Origin: an uncultured Candidatus Saccharibacteria bacterium
Lineage (GTDB): Bacteria; Patescibacteriota; Saccharimonadia; Saccharimonadales; Saccharimonadaceae
NCBI GenBank assembly: GCA_947367795.1
Contig: CANBER010000002.1
Span: 1-64,000 of the forward strand
DNA: 64,000 nucleotides
Reading direction: 5' to 3'
The notes under the pieces are model-generated. The model was not told where the DNA came from. It searched no databases and saw only the letters and a list, made by a program, of their open reading frames with translations. Below are positions 1-8,988 of this stretch, one piece after another (the stretch's first letter is position 1; the number at the start of each line of letters is the position of its first letter). The position numbers were made by a program, and so were the translations under genes.

Positions 1-322
1 CTTCGTACCTACACGATTGGTTATTTAGGCTATCAAAAACTACTCCTGTAGTAGGCTTTGATAGGAATGATATTTTGGCACCTCGGGCATCACTCAATGC
101 GACAGATCTGCTCACCAAAACTTGTAGGTCATGTTTGGTCATAAAAGGAACTATCCGCTTATACAAAAAGCGACACTGCGAGGTGTCTTACTACCATTCA
201 TAACCACTGTGCAATGCATTGATTACTTACGCGATACCGCTTAATCGCAACACATTGCAAGCAGTGTTATAATGAGCGTTCAAAAACGGTAGTTATATTG
301 ACAGTAAGACAATTTCATCGTA
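1..322 (-). ncRNA. Structured RNA or leader, copy 1 (runs off left edge)
   Basis: Read leftward from a promoter with -35 TTGCCA (340-345) and -10 TACGAT (317-322), spacer 17. Predicted start is near 310. The first 150 nt can fold into one long arm: GTCTTAC near the 5' end pairs with GTAAGAC (+ strand 304-310 with 185-191), a bulged middle stem follows, and an apical stem carries the conserved GCGG...CGC. A hairpin GACAC/GTGTC with GCUUUUU follows (164-187). A block at about 127-157 is nearly identical to copy 2 near 23285-23314. Copy 2 leads into a FISUMP surface-protein gene, so a similar gene may lie left of the window; this is inference. Confidence 0.6.
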
Positions 323-346
323 TCGCGCTTAAGCAAAAGTGGCAAG

Positions 347-375
347 AAAAACGTTGTAAAAATTACAACGTTTTT
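347..375 (-). terminator. Intrinsic terminator of the pilB-like gene
   Basis: A 13-bp perfect stem (347-359 with 363-375) ending in a run of five T on the transcribed strand starts immediately after the stop codon of the PilB-like gene. The -35 box of the structured RNA copy 1 begins right behind it, so one transcription unit ends where the next begins. Confidence 0.85.
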
Positions 376-1980
376 CTAAATAACCCGTGAAACTTCTTCG
401 AGAGTAGTTTCGCCGCGCAGGGCGGCCAAAATTCCCTTTTGCTCAAGCGTAAGCATACCCTGGCGGCGGGCGGAGTCTTCGATGGCATGAGTACTAATGT
501 CTTTGATATCGCCGCGCAGATATGCTTGGATGTCATCAGAAACTACCATCTGCTCCATTAGCACAGTGCGACCTTGATAGCCAAAAGGAATCTCTGCAGT
601 CGGTACAGGACGGTAAAGCGTGACATCATTCAGATCAACATCTAGCCCATAGAGTACATTACGGATATAAGCTGCAGTAGCAGCGTCGGGATGGTAAGCT
701 TCTTTGTTATCGGAAAGTCGACGCACGAGGCGCTGGGCGATCAAAAGCCGAATTGAGCTAGCAAAAATAGGGTTCGTACCAATTAGATCAATCATGCGGG
801 CAAAGGCAGCAGCAGTGGAATTAGCATGAAAAGACGAAAGGACGAGATGCCCAGTAATGGAGGCCTGGATAGCAGTACGGGCAGTATCGGCGTCACGAAT
901 CTCGCCAACCATAACGACATCTGGGTCGAGGCGTAGTACAGAGCGGAGGCCTTCGGCGAAGGAACCACCGTCATTGGTGTGGATCGGAATTTGGGTAATG
1001 CCAGTGATGCCGTATTCGATTGGATCCTCAAGGGTGATGATTTTGCGCTCAGTACTATTTAAGGCGTTCAAAATGGAGTAGAGGGTAGTAGATTTACCGG
1101 AACCGGTAGGACCGACCATCAAGACTAGGCCGCGCGGATGCGAGATGATTTCTTCAATAGTCGCAAGCTCGCCTTCAGAAAGGCCAAGGAGATTAAGATT
1201 AAGCAAGGATTCGTCAAAATTAAATAAACGCAAAACAGCATCTTGGCCATACATAGTGGGGACGGTCTCGACACGAATATTCAGCAGATGTGAAGAGCCG
1301 TCACGATAAATATCCTGCTGCATATGTCCAGATTGGGGACTAGTGGCAGCAGAAGAAATATCCGCACGGGCCGAAAGCTCGCCCATGATAACACGATAAC
1401 GGTCGCGGTTAATCTCGGCGACAGGATGAAGCATGCCATCGACGCGCATGCGGATTCGAATTTGTTCACGAAGGTTTTCGATATGAATATCAGAAGCTCC
1501 GAGCTTGTCCGCCTGATCGATAAGGAAGTTAAATATTTTGTCAGAGGAGACGGAATTGAGGGTTTTACTAACTTCGCTGATGGTCTCGGAGTCGCCTTCT
1601 TTGGCAATACGGATGTCATCGTAATGCACTTCCTGCGGCGGATCATAGCGCAGCATAAAGGTCTGATAAGCGGCGTTAGAGACGAGGAAGAAAGTAACTC
1701 GCGCGCCCTCGGCGGTATATTGATCGCGCATTTTTGTGATCAGGCTATTGGGAGTCTGACTAGTAATAAGAAAATAGTAGGGCTTTTCGCCTTCACCGCG
1801 CTGCAAGGGGATGATAAAATTTTGCCGCATTTCAGATTTAGTCAAAATATCTGGTACCAGCGGAATGGTACGCTCAAACTCGCGAGTGTCTAGATAGGGC
1901 AATCCCAAAATACGTGCGCGGCCTCGTGTGGCCTGCTCTTCGTTTTCTCGGCGTTTATGCTGGATTGCGGTTTCGTCCAT
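376..1980 (-). CDS. pilB: Type IV pilus assembly ATPase, PilB/GspE family
   Basis: Hexameric ATPase that would drive pilin polymerisation at the cytoplasmic face of a type IV pilus machine. Over 534 residues it shows a Walker A motif GPTGSGKS near residue 290, an Asp box with MVGEIRD near 356, a His box (ITGHLVLSSFHAN) and the ASDIHIE segment near 162. The four-cysteine zinc motif found in many GspE/PilB proteins is absent. The start is the ATG at 1980, with a TATAAT box at 1989-1994 only 8 nt upstream, so the mRNA is probably leaderless. The minor pilin operon at 37.5-44.8 kb is a plausible partner. PilT is less likely because the protein has an N-terminal extension, but PilB versus GspE cannot be settled by eye. 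Confidence 0.88.
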   Translation of the reverse strand: MDETAIQHKRRENEEQATRGRARILGLPYLDTREFERTIPLVPDILTKSEMRQNFIIPLQRGEGEKPYYFLITSQTPNSLITKMRDQYTAEGARVTFFLVSNAAYQTFMLRYDPPQEVHYDDIRIAKEGDSETISEVSKTLNSVSSDKIFNFLIDQADKLGASDIHIENLREQIRIRMRVDGMLHPVAEINRDRYRVIMGELSARADISSAATSPQSGHMQQDIYRDGSSHLLNIRVETVPTMYGQDAVLRLFNFDESLLNLNLLGLSEGELATIEEIISHPRGLVLMVGPTGSGKSTTLYSILNALNSTERKIITLEDPIEYGITGITQIPIHTNDGGSFAEGLRSVLRLDPDVVMVGEIRDADTARTAIQASITGHLVLSSFHANSTAAAFARMIDLIGTNPIFASSIRLLIAQRLVRRLSDNKEAYHPDAATAAYIRNVLYGLDVDLNDVTLYRPVPTAEIPFGYQGRTVLMEQMVVSDDIQAYLRGDIKDISTHAIEDSARRQGMLTLEQKGILAALRGETTLEEVSRVI

Positions 1981-2026
1981 TAATATATATTATATAGCAT
2001 AAGCGTAAAAAGTGAAGGACTTGGCT

Positions 2027-4759
2027 TTAAGTCTTGAGATTGAGATAGGACGTATAGCGTTGCAAAAGCTCACTTAGACGATCGGTGTCGTCCGAGAAAG
2101 AGTGGCCAAAAAGTTGATCTACACACTGATCATTATCGAGGTGTGCCGTTTTGAGCTCTGTGGGCATGCGAGCTGGGTCATAGAGTTTTGCAAGAGACAA
2201 GTGCGGGAATTGTGATCGAAGGGCGAGAATACGGTTGCCGAAAGTCGTAAGAGTGGCGCGGTCTTGGATGGAGAGTGGGGGAAGTGGGAAAGTGTTATAG
2301 ACCAAAGTTGAGGAGTAACGCAGACGCGTTTCGAGTCTACCGGCGAGGAGACGAGCCCAAACCATATGCATACGAGAAGTCAAGATTGCGAAGAGCCACG
2401 AGGGTGGGTCTTCGATAAAGTGCGCACCGTCAGAAATGACCGTCTCGGCACTGACGGGGCCGAGCGGCAGATAGTCGCGGAGTTCAGAGGAGATACGCGG
2501 GATGAGCAGTGCGGGGCGCGCATTGTAGCGAAGCTTGGCGAATTTGCAGGGCAAATTCGCCAACATTTTACAGCTTGAATGCTCCCGATAAGCTCGAACT
2601 TGCAAAAACCGTTGGTGGAGCAAAGGAAAGCGGTCGGCGGCAGGAAAATCTCGGTCGTCAACCAGAATACAGAAGCGGATCTTCTGATTAATATATTCGT
2701 TACCGCCCATAAATGGATGGATAAAACGTTTCGCAGCGGGATGTGTTTTGACCAGTTCTTCATATTCTGCTTCATTCAAAATTAAGTGTCCGCCATCGAT
2801 AGGCTGTGATCCTAGAAAAATTCGTGGTAAGTCGGGCGAGAGTGGATCCGAACGTGCTTGGACAATTTCGGATTTTGAAGGTAAAAGATATGGGTTAATA
2901 TATGACACTTTATGTACAGCATTATTAATAAAAAGTCGTTTAGCATCATAGTGGTGACTGGATAAACCGATAATAACCACGGTTACAACTGCAGTATGCT
3001 CGGCATTATTTTGCCAACGAAAGCTTGTGTGTGCAAACTTAATCTCAACGTTTTCGGCGAGAAGCTTAGGAAAAAGCAGGGCAGCATGCTCGCCTTGACA
3101 AATCGAATTCGTGGAGACAAATGCAACTTCGGCACGAGTACCCGCAATATAACGCGCGCCCTTCAAAAACCAAAGGGAGATATAATCAAGATTGCGTGAA
3201 TATTCTTCATCACCAAAATAAAAACTAAAATCAGATTTCATATTGGCAGTTTGACGTTTGGCTCCTTTATAGGGCGGGTTACCGATAAGATAAATTTCGT
3301 CATGAATAAGATTTTGGTTCCCTGCTTGGACGCCCATAGTAGAAGAGGGCGGATGTGGCACATTAGGACAAACTTGCTGCCAGTCTAATCGTACAGCATT
3401 GCCGCAAACGATTTGGGGTTTTGAAACGGTTGAGTGAATACTCATCTGGTTTTTCAGCTTGGGGAAGTTTCGAAAAAATTTCAATTGCATTTGCCTAGCC
3501 GCCACAAACATGGAAACTCGCGCGAGGATTACTGGCAGATCTTCCAGCTCGATACCATAGAAATTTGATAGGCGGATCCGACTATATATAGTATCGTCGT
3601 TGACGGCGCCGAGATCATGAAGTCGTGAGATAATATTAAGCTCTAGTTCGGATAAACGTTTGAAAGAAATGATGAGGAAATTCCCACTACCGCAAGCCGG
3701 ATCGAAGATTTTGATGGCTGCGATGCGTTGCCAAAGAGCCTTGAGTTCGCGCGCAGAAGTATAGTTTTGTTGATATGACGCCTCAAGATCATCCAAAAAA
3801 AGGGGGCGAATCACTTTTTCGATATTGGAGACACTAGTATAATCCATACCGTGAAGATGGCGACGATCTGGGTCAACAATATTTTGAAAAATTGTACCAA
3901 AAATATCTGGGTTGATATGACTCCAATCTAATTCGGCAAGACGAATTAGAAGATAGCGTGAACGCGAATTGAATTTCGGGATGATGCCCGGATGCTGCGC
4001 AAGATCGAATAAGTCGCTGCCGATATAGGCAAAATGACGTTTAACAGGAAGATAAAAAGTACCAACTTCGCGAAAAACTTGTTCAAGAAAAGTTGCGACA
4101 TCATAACCATCGCGTGAAGTCGACTGCTCAAGCGCATGAAGAAATTGTCCTGGTCTAAAGATGGCTAAATCTTCGGCAAATAAACACAATAATAAACGCC
4201 CAAAAAAAAGGTTGAGTTCGTGTCGGAAATCGACCGGCATGTCCTCAAATTCTGTAAGGTTGGACTGGCGAAGCTCGTCATAAAGATATTTGATACGATC
4301 CGCAGCGAGATAGTTGGTAAAACTAGCACTATTAGAATCAATACAAAATTCATCTCCACTGAGAGCATAAAAGAACTCAACATAATCATCAAGATGAGCA
4401 ATCGTATCGGATGCGGTGTGGTCGAGCGTACGATCCTTGGCAGCAAAGTGAGTCGAGTTGACAACGAGAAGATAGCGCGGCTGATAAACTGTGGTGAGTG
4501 GATTAGACTCGAGATCGGTGAGAGTTTTATCTAGCTCATCAGGAGACTCTACAAATTTGAAGTAAATTATTCCCTTCTGCAGGCGCGTACTAGCGTCGTC
4601 TGGATCTTTATCGATTGTGCCATTAACTAATTGTGTGACTGAGCTCGACGAACGGCCGAAGGCTAGAAGTAAATCTCGGAGAAAGTTTTCGGTGAACACA
4701 GCGCGATCAGAAATCAGATGAAGGCAATCAAGTATCTGCGAAAAGGCAAGCTTAGGCAT
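2027..4759 (-). CDS. MmeI-family (type IIL-like) DNA adenine methyltransferase, nuclease apparently degenerate
   Basis: A 910-residue protein of the MmeI-type class I SAM-dependent DNA methyltransferases. Motif I FDPACGSGNFL is near residue 350 and the catalytic NPPY near 492, followed by the family blocks LDYISLWFLKGA and FVSTNSICQGE and a C-terminal target recognition region. MmeI relatives carry an N-terminal nuclease with E-x-K. Here the equivalent strand reads IIYFKFVES, so the acidic residue seems lost; it may act as a modification-only enzyme. The start at 4759 has a TATAAT box (4766-4771) 6 nt upstream, right beside the 3' end of tRNA-Arg. A perfect 13-bp inverted repeat lies in the coding sequence at 2535-2563. 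Confidence 0.85.
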   Translation of the reverse strand: MPKLAFSQILDCLHLISDRAVFTENFLRDLLLAFGRSSSSVTQLVNGTIDKDPDDASTRLQKGIIYFKFVESPDELDKTLTDLESNPLTTVYQPRYLLVVNSTHFAAKDRTLDHTASDTIAHLDDYVEFFYALSGDEFCIDSNSASFTNYLAADRIKYLYDELRQSNLTEFEDMPVDFRHELNLFFGRLLLCLFAEDLAIFRPGQFLHALEQSTSRDGYDVATFLEQVFREVGTFYLPVKRHFAYIGSDLFDLAQHPGIIPKFNSRSRYLLIRLAELDWSHINPDIFGTIFQNIVDPDRRHLHGMDYTSVSNIEKVIRPLFLDDLEASYQQNYTSARELKALWQRIAAIKIFDPACGSGNFLIISFKRLSELELNIISRLHDLGAVNDDTIYSRIRLSNFYGIELEDLPVILARVSMFVAARQMQLKFFRNFPKLKNQMSIHSTVSKPQIVCGNAVRLDWQQVCPNVPHPPSSTMGVQAGNQNLIHDEIYLIGNPPYKGAKRQTANMKSDFSFYFGDEEYSRNLDYISLWFLKGARYIAGTRAEVAFVSTNSICQGEHAALLFPKLLAENVEIKFAHTSFRWQNNAEHTAVVTVVIIGLSSHHYDAKRLFINNAVHKVSYINPYLLPSKSEIVQARSDPLSPDLPRIFLGSQPIDGGHLILNEAEYEELVKTHPAAKRFIHPFMGGNEYINQKIRFCILVDDRDFPAADRFPLLHQRFLQVRAYREHSSCKMLANLPCKFAKLRYNARPALLIPRISSELRDYLPLGPVSAETVISDGAHFIEDPPSWLFAILTSRMHMVWARLLAGRLETRLRYSSTLVYNTFPLPPLSIQDRATLTTFGNRILALRSQFPHLSLAKLYDPARMPTELKTAHLDNDQCVDQLFGHSFSDDTDRLSELLQRYTSYLNLKT

Positions 4760-4774
4760 AAGGATATTATAGCA

Positions 4775-4851
4775 TGGTACACCGGATAGGACTCGAACCT
4801 ACGACCCTCTGTTCCGAAGACAGATGCTCTAATCCACTGAGCTACCGGTGC
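4775..4851 (-). tRNA. tRNA-Arg (anticodon TCG)
   Basis: Cloverleaf visible on the minus strand: acceptor GCACCGG with CCGGTGT, anticodon loop CTTCGGA (TCG, reads CGA), T arm GGTTCGAGTCC, encoded CCA. The promoter upstream is TTTACA, 17 nt, TATAAT, with the tRNA starting about 8 nt after the -10 box. This gives a normal promoter-to-tRNA geometry to compare with the unusual tRNA-Lys and tRNA-Met loci. Confidence 0.95.
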
Positions 4852-4941
4852 ATGCGCATATTATACCAAAGAAGATTATAGCTGTAAACTGAGCTGCGTG
4901 TTATAATGAGGCTCAGAATTAGCAAAACTGATGGAGGCGGA

Positions 4942-6063
4942 ATGACAGTCGAGAAGGAGCGTGTGTATTATGCTGATGTTCTAAGAATCTTAGCAATCGT
5001 ATTGGTGGCCGCGGTGCATGTACTGGGCGGTTGGTATGGAAGATATTACGATACAAATCGGCCAGTTTACGGGTTATTGATCTTCTGCGGAGCACTTTGT
5101 AGTATAGCGGTGCCAAGTTTCTTGATGCTAACTGGCGCGTTCATGCTAAGCAAACCCTCGCACGGTAACTACTGGAGCTATTTCAAAAAGCGAGTACTGA
5201 ATCTGCTGATTCCCTTTCTGGGATTCTCGCTGCTATATTATTGGTACGCGCACCGGCACAATCTTACCGAAATGAGTCTGCTGGAATTTATCGAGAATTT
5301 TACTACGGGCAATGTCATGTATCATTTTTGGTTTATGTATATTATTCTATTAGTCTATCTTTTCATTCCCTTCTTAAGTCCATTAGTACATAAAATAAGC
5401 AGGTCAAGCCTCAGAACGCTTATTATCGTGCTCAGCGTAACGAACGTTTTAAAAACAGTATCGATATTTTTGAAGTACTTTGATCAGTCAGCTTTTGATG
5501 CACTGGTATTTCCCGACTTCTTTGTGATTATAAATTACACCTTGATAGGATATTATTTATTCCATTACGACATTGCCAAATCGAAGCGCAGATTGATTTA
5601 TGGACTGGGTGCATTGTCCGCTATGGTTGCGCTGCTACTAGACGTAGCGCTTTCGACGATTAGTACACGCGAAGCGATTTTATCGTACTGGTGTGTGACG
5701 CCGATGTTGATGTCGATGGCAGTTTTTCTATTCTTGAAATATAATTGCCCTGATTTGGGCCGAAGCAAGATTTGGAAGAAGATTTTAAGTTTTCTCGTAC
5801 CGTTGGTTTTTTATATTTATATGATTCACGTGCTAGTAATGGATAGAGTGCTGTTGTATATGCTGCCAAGATTTAATCCGCGGAACTTTGTCGAAATATG
5901 TGGATTTATGGCGGTGGAGCTCGCAGCGATTTTAGGAATATCCTGTGTGGGTGCTCTGATTACGCAAAGATTTTATATGGCTTGCTGCTCGATGACCAAG
6001 CGGATTTCTCACAACATCTGCAGGACACGAGATGGCAGATCGAAAACGACTCAGCAAACTTAG
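4942..6063 (+). CDS. Acyltransferase family 3 membrane protein
   Basis: Integral membrane O-acyltransferase of the OafA/WecH type, 373 residues with about ten hydrophobic segments. The N-terminal segment YADVLRILAIVLVAAVHV has the Arg-then-His arrangement typical of the family. Such proteins acylate sugars in surface glycans, peptidoglycan or lipids; the substrate here is unknown. An in-frame ATG at 4906 is part of the TATAAT promoter box, so it cannot be in the message. The ATG at 4942 follows GGAGG and is chosen. The 3' end overlaps the convergent tetR-type gene by 4 bp. Confidence 0.82.
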   Translation: MTVEKERVYYADVLRILAIVLVAAVHVLGGWYGRYYDTNRPVYGLLIFCGALCSIAVPSFLMLTGAFMLSKPSHGNYWSYFKKRVLNLLIPFLGFSLLYYWYAHRHNLTEMSLLEFIENFTTGNVMYHFWFMYIILLVYLFIPFLSPLVHKISRSSLRTLIIVLSVTNVLKTVSIFLKYFDQSAFDALVFPDFFVIINYTLIGYYLFHYDIAKSKRRLIYGLGALSAMVALLLDVALSTISTREAILSYWCVTPMLMSMAVFLFLKYNCPDLGRSKIWKKILSFLVPLVFYIYMIHVLVMDRVLLYMLPRFNPRNFVEICGFMAVELAAILGISCVGALITQRFYMACCSMTKRISHNICRTRDGRSKTTQQT

Positions 6064-6698
6064 AGTAGAAGGTTCGCACTAGAATCGTCCGTGCCGGCAC
6101 GAATCATTTGGCGGATTACATCGAACAAGTACGGTTTGTAAACTGCGAGCTCAACAGGTTCGTGATCGAGAATACAGGAAAAACAGGTCGAGCTGGTAAG
6201 CTCAATGATCATAAAAAGTAGGATGCGGGGATTTTTGAGACGGAGTCCGGATTTTTCGGCAGCAGCAGTTAGCATATCGGCAATGTCAGGCTGTACTTCG
6301 AGCACCTCGGCAAGGCGTTGATTAAAAACACCTAGGGAAAGGTTTTTGGTAATGAGCCGAAGAAAATCTTGCTGTGTGGCGAGTACTTCAATAATATAAT
6401 CGATGATGAAAATAATTTGATCTTCAAAATCATAAATCTGAGTCTGGTGAAGAGCAGAAATGGCAGAACGAAAAAGAGCATTTGATTTTTGTGCAATAAT
6501 ACAAGATTTGAGCTCTTCACGGTCGTGGAAATATAAATAAAAGGTACCTTTAGCAATACCAGCGCGGTCAGCAATTTCTTGAATCGACACATTGTCAGAA
6601 CCTTGTTCCAAAAATAGTTCGTAGGCGGCCTCGATGAGACGATCCTTTTTGGCAAGCTTCTTCAGCTGGCGTGACATAGGCGGTACAAAAAGTGACAT
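6060..6698 (-). CDS. TetR/AcrR-family transcriptional repressor
   Basis: A 212-residue regulator with an N-terminal helix-turn-helix (VSIQEIADRAGIAKGTFYLYF, residues about 38-58) and a variable ligand-binding C-terminal half. It is divergent from the MMPL exporter gene, and two palindromes with 5-nt centres flank the exporter promoter. The obvious model is repression of the exporter until a substrate binds. A TATAAT box lies 6 nt before the start at 6698, so its own message is probably leaderless. An internal Met at residue 8 is an alternative start. Confidence 0.9.
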   Translation of the reverse strand: MSLFVPPMSRQLKKLAKKDRLIEAAYELFLEQGSDNVSIQEIADRAGIAKGTFYLYFHDREELKSCIIAQKSNALFRSAISALHQTQIYDFEDQIIFIIDYIIEVLATQQDFLRLITKNLSLGVFNQRLAEVLEVQPDIADMLTAAAEKSGLRLKNPRILLFMIIELTSSTCFSCILDHEPVELAVYKPYLFDVIRQMIRAGTDDSSANLLL

Positions 6699-6751
6699 GC
6701 TGTAATTATAACACTTTTTTTGGAGCGCAAAGAGATTTTATGTGACACAAG

Positions 6752-6832
6752 AATGACTATTGGTCATTTTTATATTGACAAGGACGTTTTATAGGTATAG
6801 AATGTCTTATATAAAACTGACTGTTGGTCATT
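6752..6832 (+). promoter_or_regulatory. Exporter promoter flanked by two TetR-type operators
   Basis: A textbook promoter, TTGACA (6775-6780), 17 nt, TAGAAT (6798-6803). Operator 1 is AATGAC-5 nt-GTCATT at 6752-6768, touching the -35 side. Operator 2 is ACTGAC-5 nt-GTCATT at 6816-6832, just past the start of transcription. The centres are about 64 bp apart, close to six helical turns, which would suit two dimers bound on one face. Confidence 0.75.
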
Positions 6833-6918
6833 TTTGAGACAGCCTAAGTCGTGAGATTTGATGTCTACCATATTAAAATGGCCATTCAGTAAGAGAAAAT
6901 TAGTAAAGGAAAGGTAAA

Positions 6919-8979
6919 ATGAAAAAATTTAGTGATTTTATCTGTCGGCATCGCGTGGGAATTGTGGTACTTTCGATAGTTTTGATGGTACCGGCGCTAC
7001 TAGGATATATTGCTACTAAAGTAAACTACGATCTTCTGGTTTATCTACCGTCAGATATAGAAACAATTGAAGGACAGCGGATTTTGACAGATGAGTTTGG
7101 AATGGGGGCTTTTTCGGCAGCGGTTGTGGAAAAAATGCCCGCGAAGCAGCAGCTAGGCTTAGAAGAAAAAATCCGTGCAGTGGAGGGGGTAAATCAAGTG
7201 CTAAGTTTGGCTGATCTGACTGGAACGGCTTTTCCGGTCGAATTCCTACCTAGCGAACTACGAGAGAAATTGGCGCATGAGGATAGTCAATTAATATTGA
7301 TTACTTTTCGCGATGGTACAAGCGATGATGCGACACTAGCAGCCGTCGAACAAATTCGTGCGATCACTAAAGAGCAGTGTCTGATTGGTGGGATGAGTGC
7401 GATGGTGCTGGATACGAAGATGCTTTTTAACAACGAAACGGTACTTTATGTGTTAATCGCCGTAGGCTTGTCGCTTTTGATTTTGATGTTATGTTTAGAT
7501 TCGTATTTGGTGCCATTCTTGATGTTGGGAAGCATCGGCATCGCTTTGCTATTTAACATGGGCACAAATGTCTTTTTGGGGGAAATATCTTACATTACAA
7601 AGGCAATTAGCGCAGTTTTGCAGCTGGGCGTGACGATGGATTTTTCGATTTTCTTGTATCATAAATATGAGGCGGCGAAGAAGCAAGAAAAGGATCGGCT
7701 GAGCGCTATGAGTGAGGCAATCCAAGCCACGGCAACTTCGGTAGTAGGAAGTGCGCTGACGACATTTGCAGGGTTTTTGGCGCTTTGTACGATGAGTCTA
7801 ACACTTGGGACCGACATCGGTATTGTAATGGCAAAGGGCGTGGTGCTAGGCGTGATCTGCGCAATCACGACATTTCCGGCACTGCTGCTCGTGTGTGATA
7901 AATGGATTGATCGGACACATCATAAAGAACTTCTGCCATGTTTTACGACTTTGCGGGAAGCGATTATAAAATATCGAAAAATAATTTTAGCAGTTTTCTT
8001 AGTATTATTAATTCCAGCATATGTTTTGAATACGAAAACTGAAGTGTATTATAAGTTGGACTCTTCAATTCCGGAAGATTATGAATATTCACGAGCGACA
8101 GAAAAGCTGCGCGAAGAATATGGCATGGAATCGCAGATGATTGTACTGGTAGATAGTGATTTAGCAGCGGCAAAGTTGGACGAAATGACCCAGAAAATTC
8201 AGCAGACGGCGGGAATTGACGGCGTGGTGAGTGCAAGTGTGCTTAACCAATACGGGCTTTCGGAAGATTTACTGACTTCTGAGATGAAAGATATATTACA
8301 ATCAGAGGACCATTCAGCGATCATAGTCTTATCGGACTATGAAATTGCGACCGAAGAACTCAATGCGCAGATCACGGAGTTAAATACAATCGTTAAGACA
8401 TACGATGAGAATGCGATTATTGCGGGTGAAGGGCCTTTGATGAAGGACTTGGTGGAAATATCGGATAGAGATTTTAAGAATGTTAATGCTGTATCGATTG
8501 GAGTGATTTTTATCATTATGGCGATGGTACTTAAATCTATTTCCCTGCCAGTGATCTTGATGACAGCGATTGAGTTTGCGATTTTTCTCAACCTCGGATG
8601 TGCGTATGTCACGGGAACGCAGATTCCATTTATCGCTTCGATTGTGATTGGTACAATTCAGCTGGGAGCTACGATCGACTATGCGATTTTGCTAACGACG
8701 AAGTATCTAAACGAGAGACAAAATGGCACAGAAAAAATTGCCGCGGTACGCACGGCGCTGAGTGACTCAATGCAATCGATTTTTGTCAGCGCAATGTGTT
8801 TCTTTGGAGCGACGATTGGTGTGGGATTGTTCTCGCAAATCGATATGATCGGATCAGTATGCGAACTAATCGCGCGAGGAGCAATCATTAGTATGACCGT
8901 GGTAATGATAGTGGTTCCGACCTTACTCGTGACTTGTGATGGCTTGATTCGTAAAACAACGTTAGGGTTTAATAAATGA
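6919..8979 (+). CDS. MMPL/RND-family exporter
   Basis: A 686-residue transporter with two repeats, each a transmembrane helix, an extracellular domain and a block of five helices. Segments such as LGVTMDFSIFLYHKYE and LGATIDYAILLTTKYLNE are the paired TM4-like motifs with a conserved Asp. Members of the family export lipids, fatty acids or hydrophobic drugs. Start ATG at 6919 after AAAGGAAAGG. The secreted-type protein at 8989 follows after 9 bp, and the pair is controlled by the TetR-type gene. The MMPL, coiled-coil partner and TetR set resembles Firmicutes loci, so transfer from a host-niche bacterium is possible. Confidence 0.87.
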   Translation: MKKFSDFICRHRVGIVVLSIVLMVPALLGYIATKVNYDLLVYLPSDIETIEGQRILTDEFGMGAFSAAVVEKMPAKQQLGLEEKIRAVEGVNQVLSLADLTGTAFPVEFLPSELREKLAHEDSQLILITFRDGTSDDATLAAVEQIRAITKEQCLIGGMSAMVLDTKMLFNNETVLYVLIAVGLSLLILMLCLDSYLVPFLMLGSIGIALLFNMGTNVFLGEISYITKAISAVLQLGVTMDFSIFLYHKYEAAKKQEKDRLSAMSEAIQATATSVVGSALTTFAGFLALCTMSLTLGTDIGIVMAKGVVLGVICAITTFPALLLVCDKWIDRTHHKELLPCFTTLREAIIKYRKIILAVFLVLLIPAYVLNTKTEVYYKLDSSIPEDYEYSRATEKLREEYGMESQMIVLVDSDLAAAKLDEMTQKIQQTAGIDGVVSASVLNQYGLSEDLLTSEMKDILQSEDHSAIIVLSDYEIATEELNAQITELNTIVKTYDENAIIAGEGPLMKDLVEISDRDFKNVNAVSIGVIFIIMAMVLKSISLPVILMTAIEFAIFLNLGCAYVTGTQIPFIASIVIGTIQLGATIDYAILLTTKYLNERQNGTEKIAAVRTALSDSMQSIFVSAMCFFGATIGVGLFSQIDMIGSVCELIARGAIISMTVVMIVVPTLLVTCDGLIRKTTLGFNK

Positions 8980-8988
8980 AAGGATAAT

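Noticed and set aside
1324-1893. A plus-strand coding region opposite the PilB-like gene
   Set aside because: It is an open frame antisense to a strongly conserved gene, with no promoter or ribosome-binding site; the same applies to many other antisense frames here.
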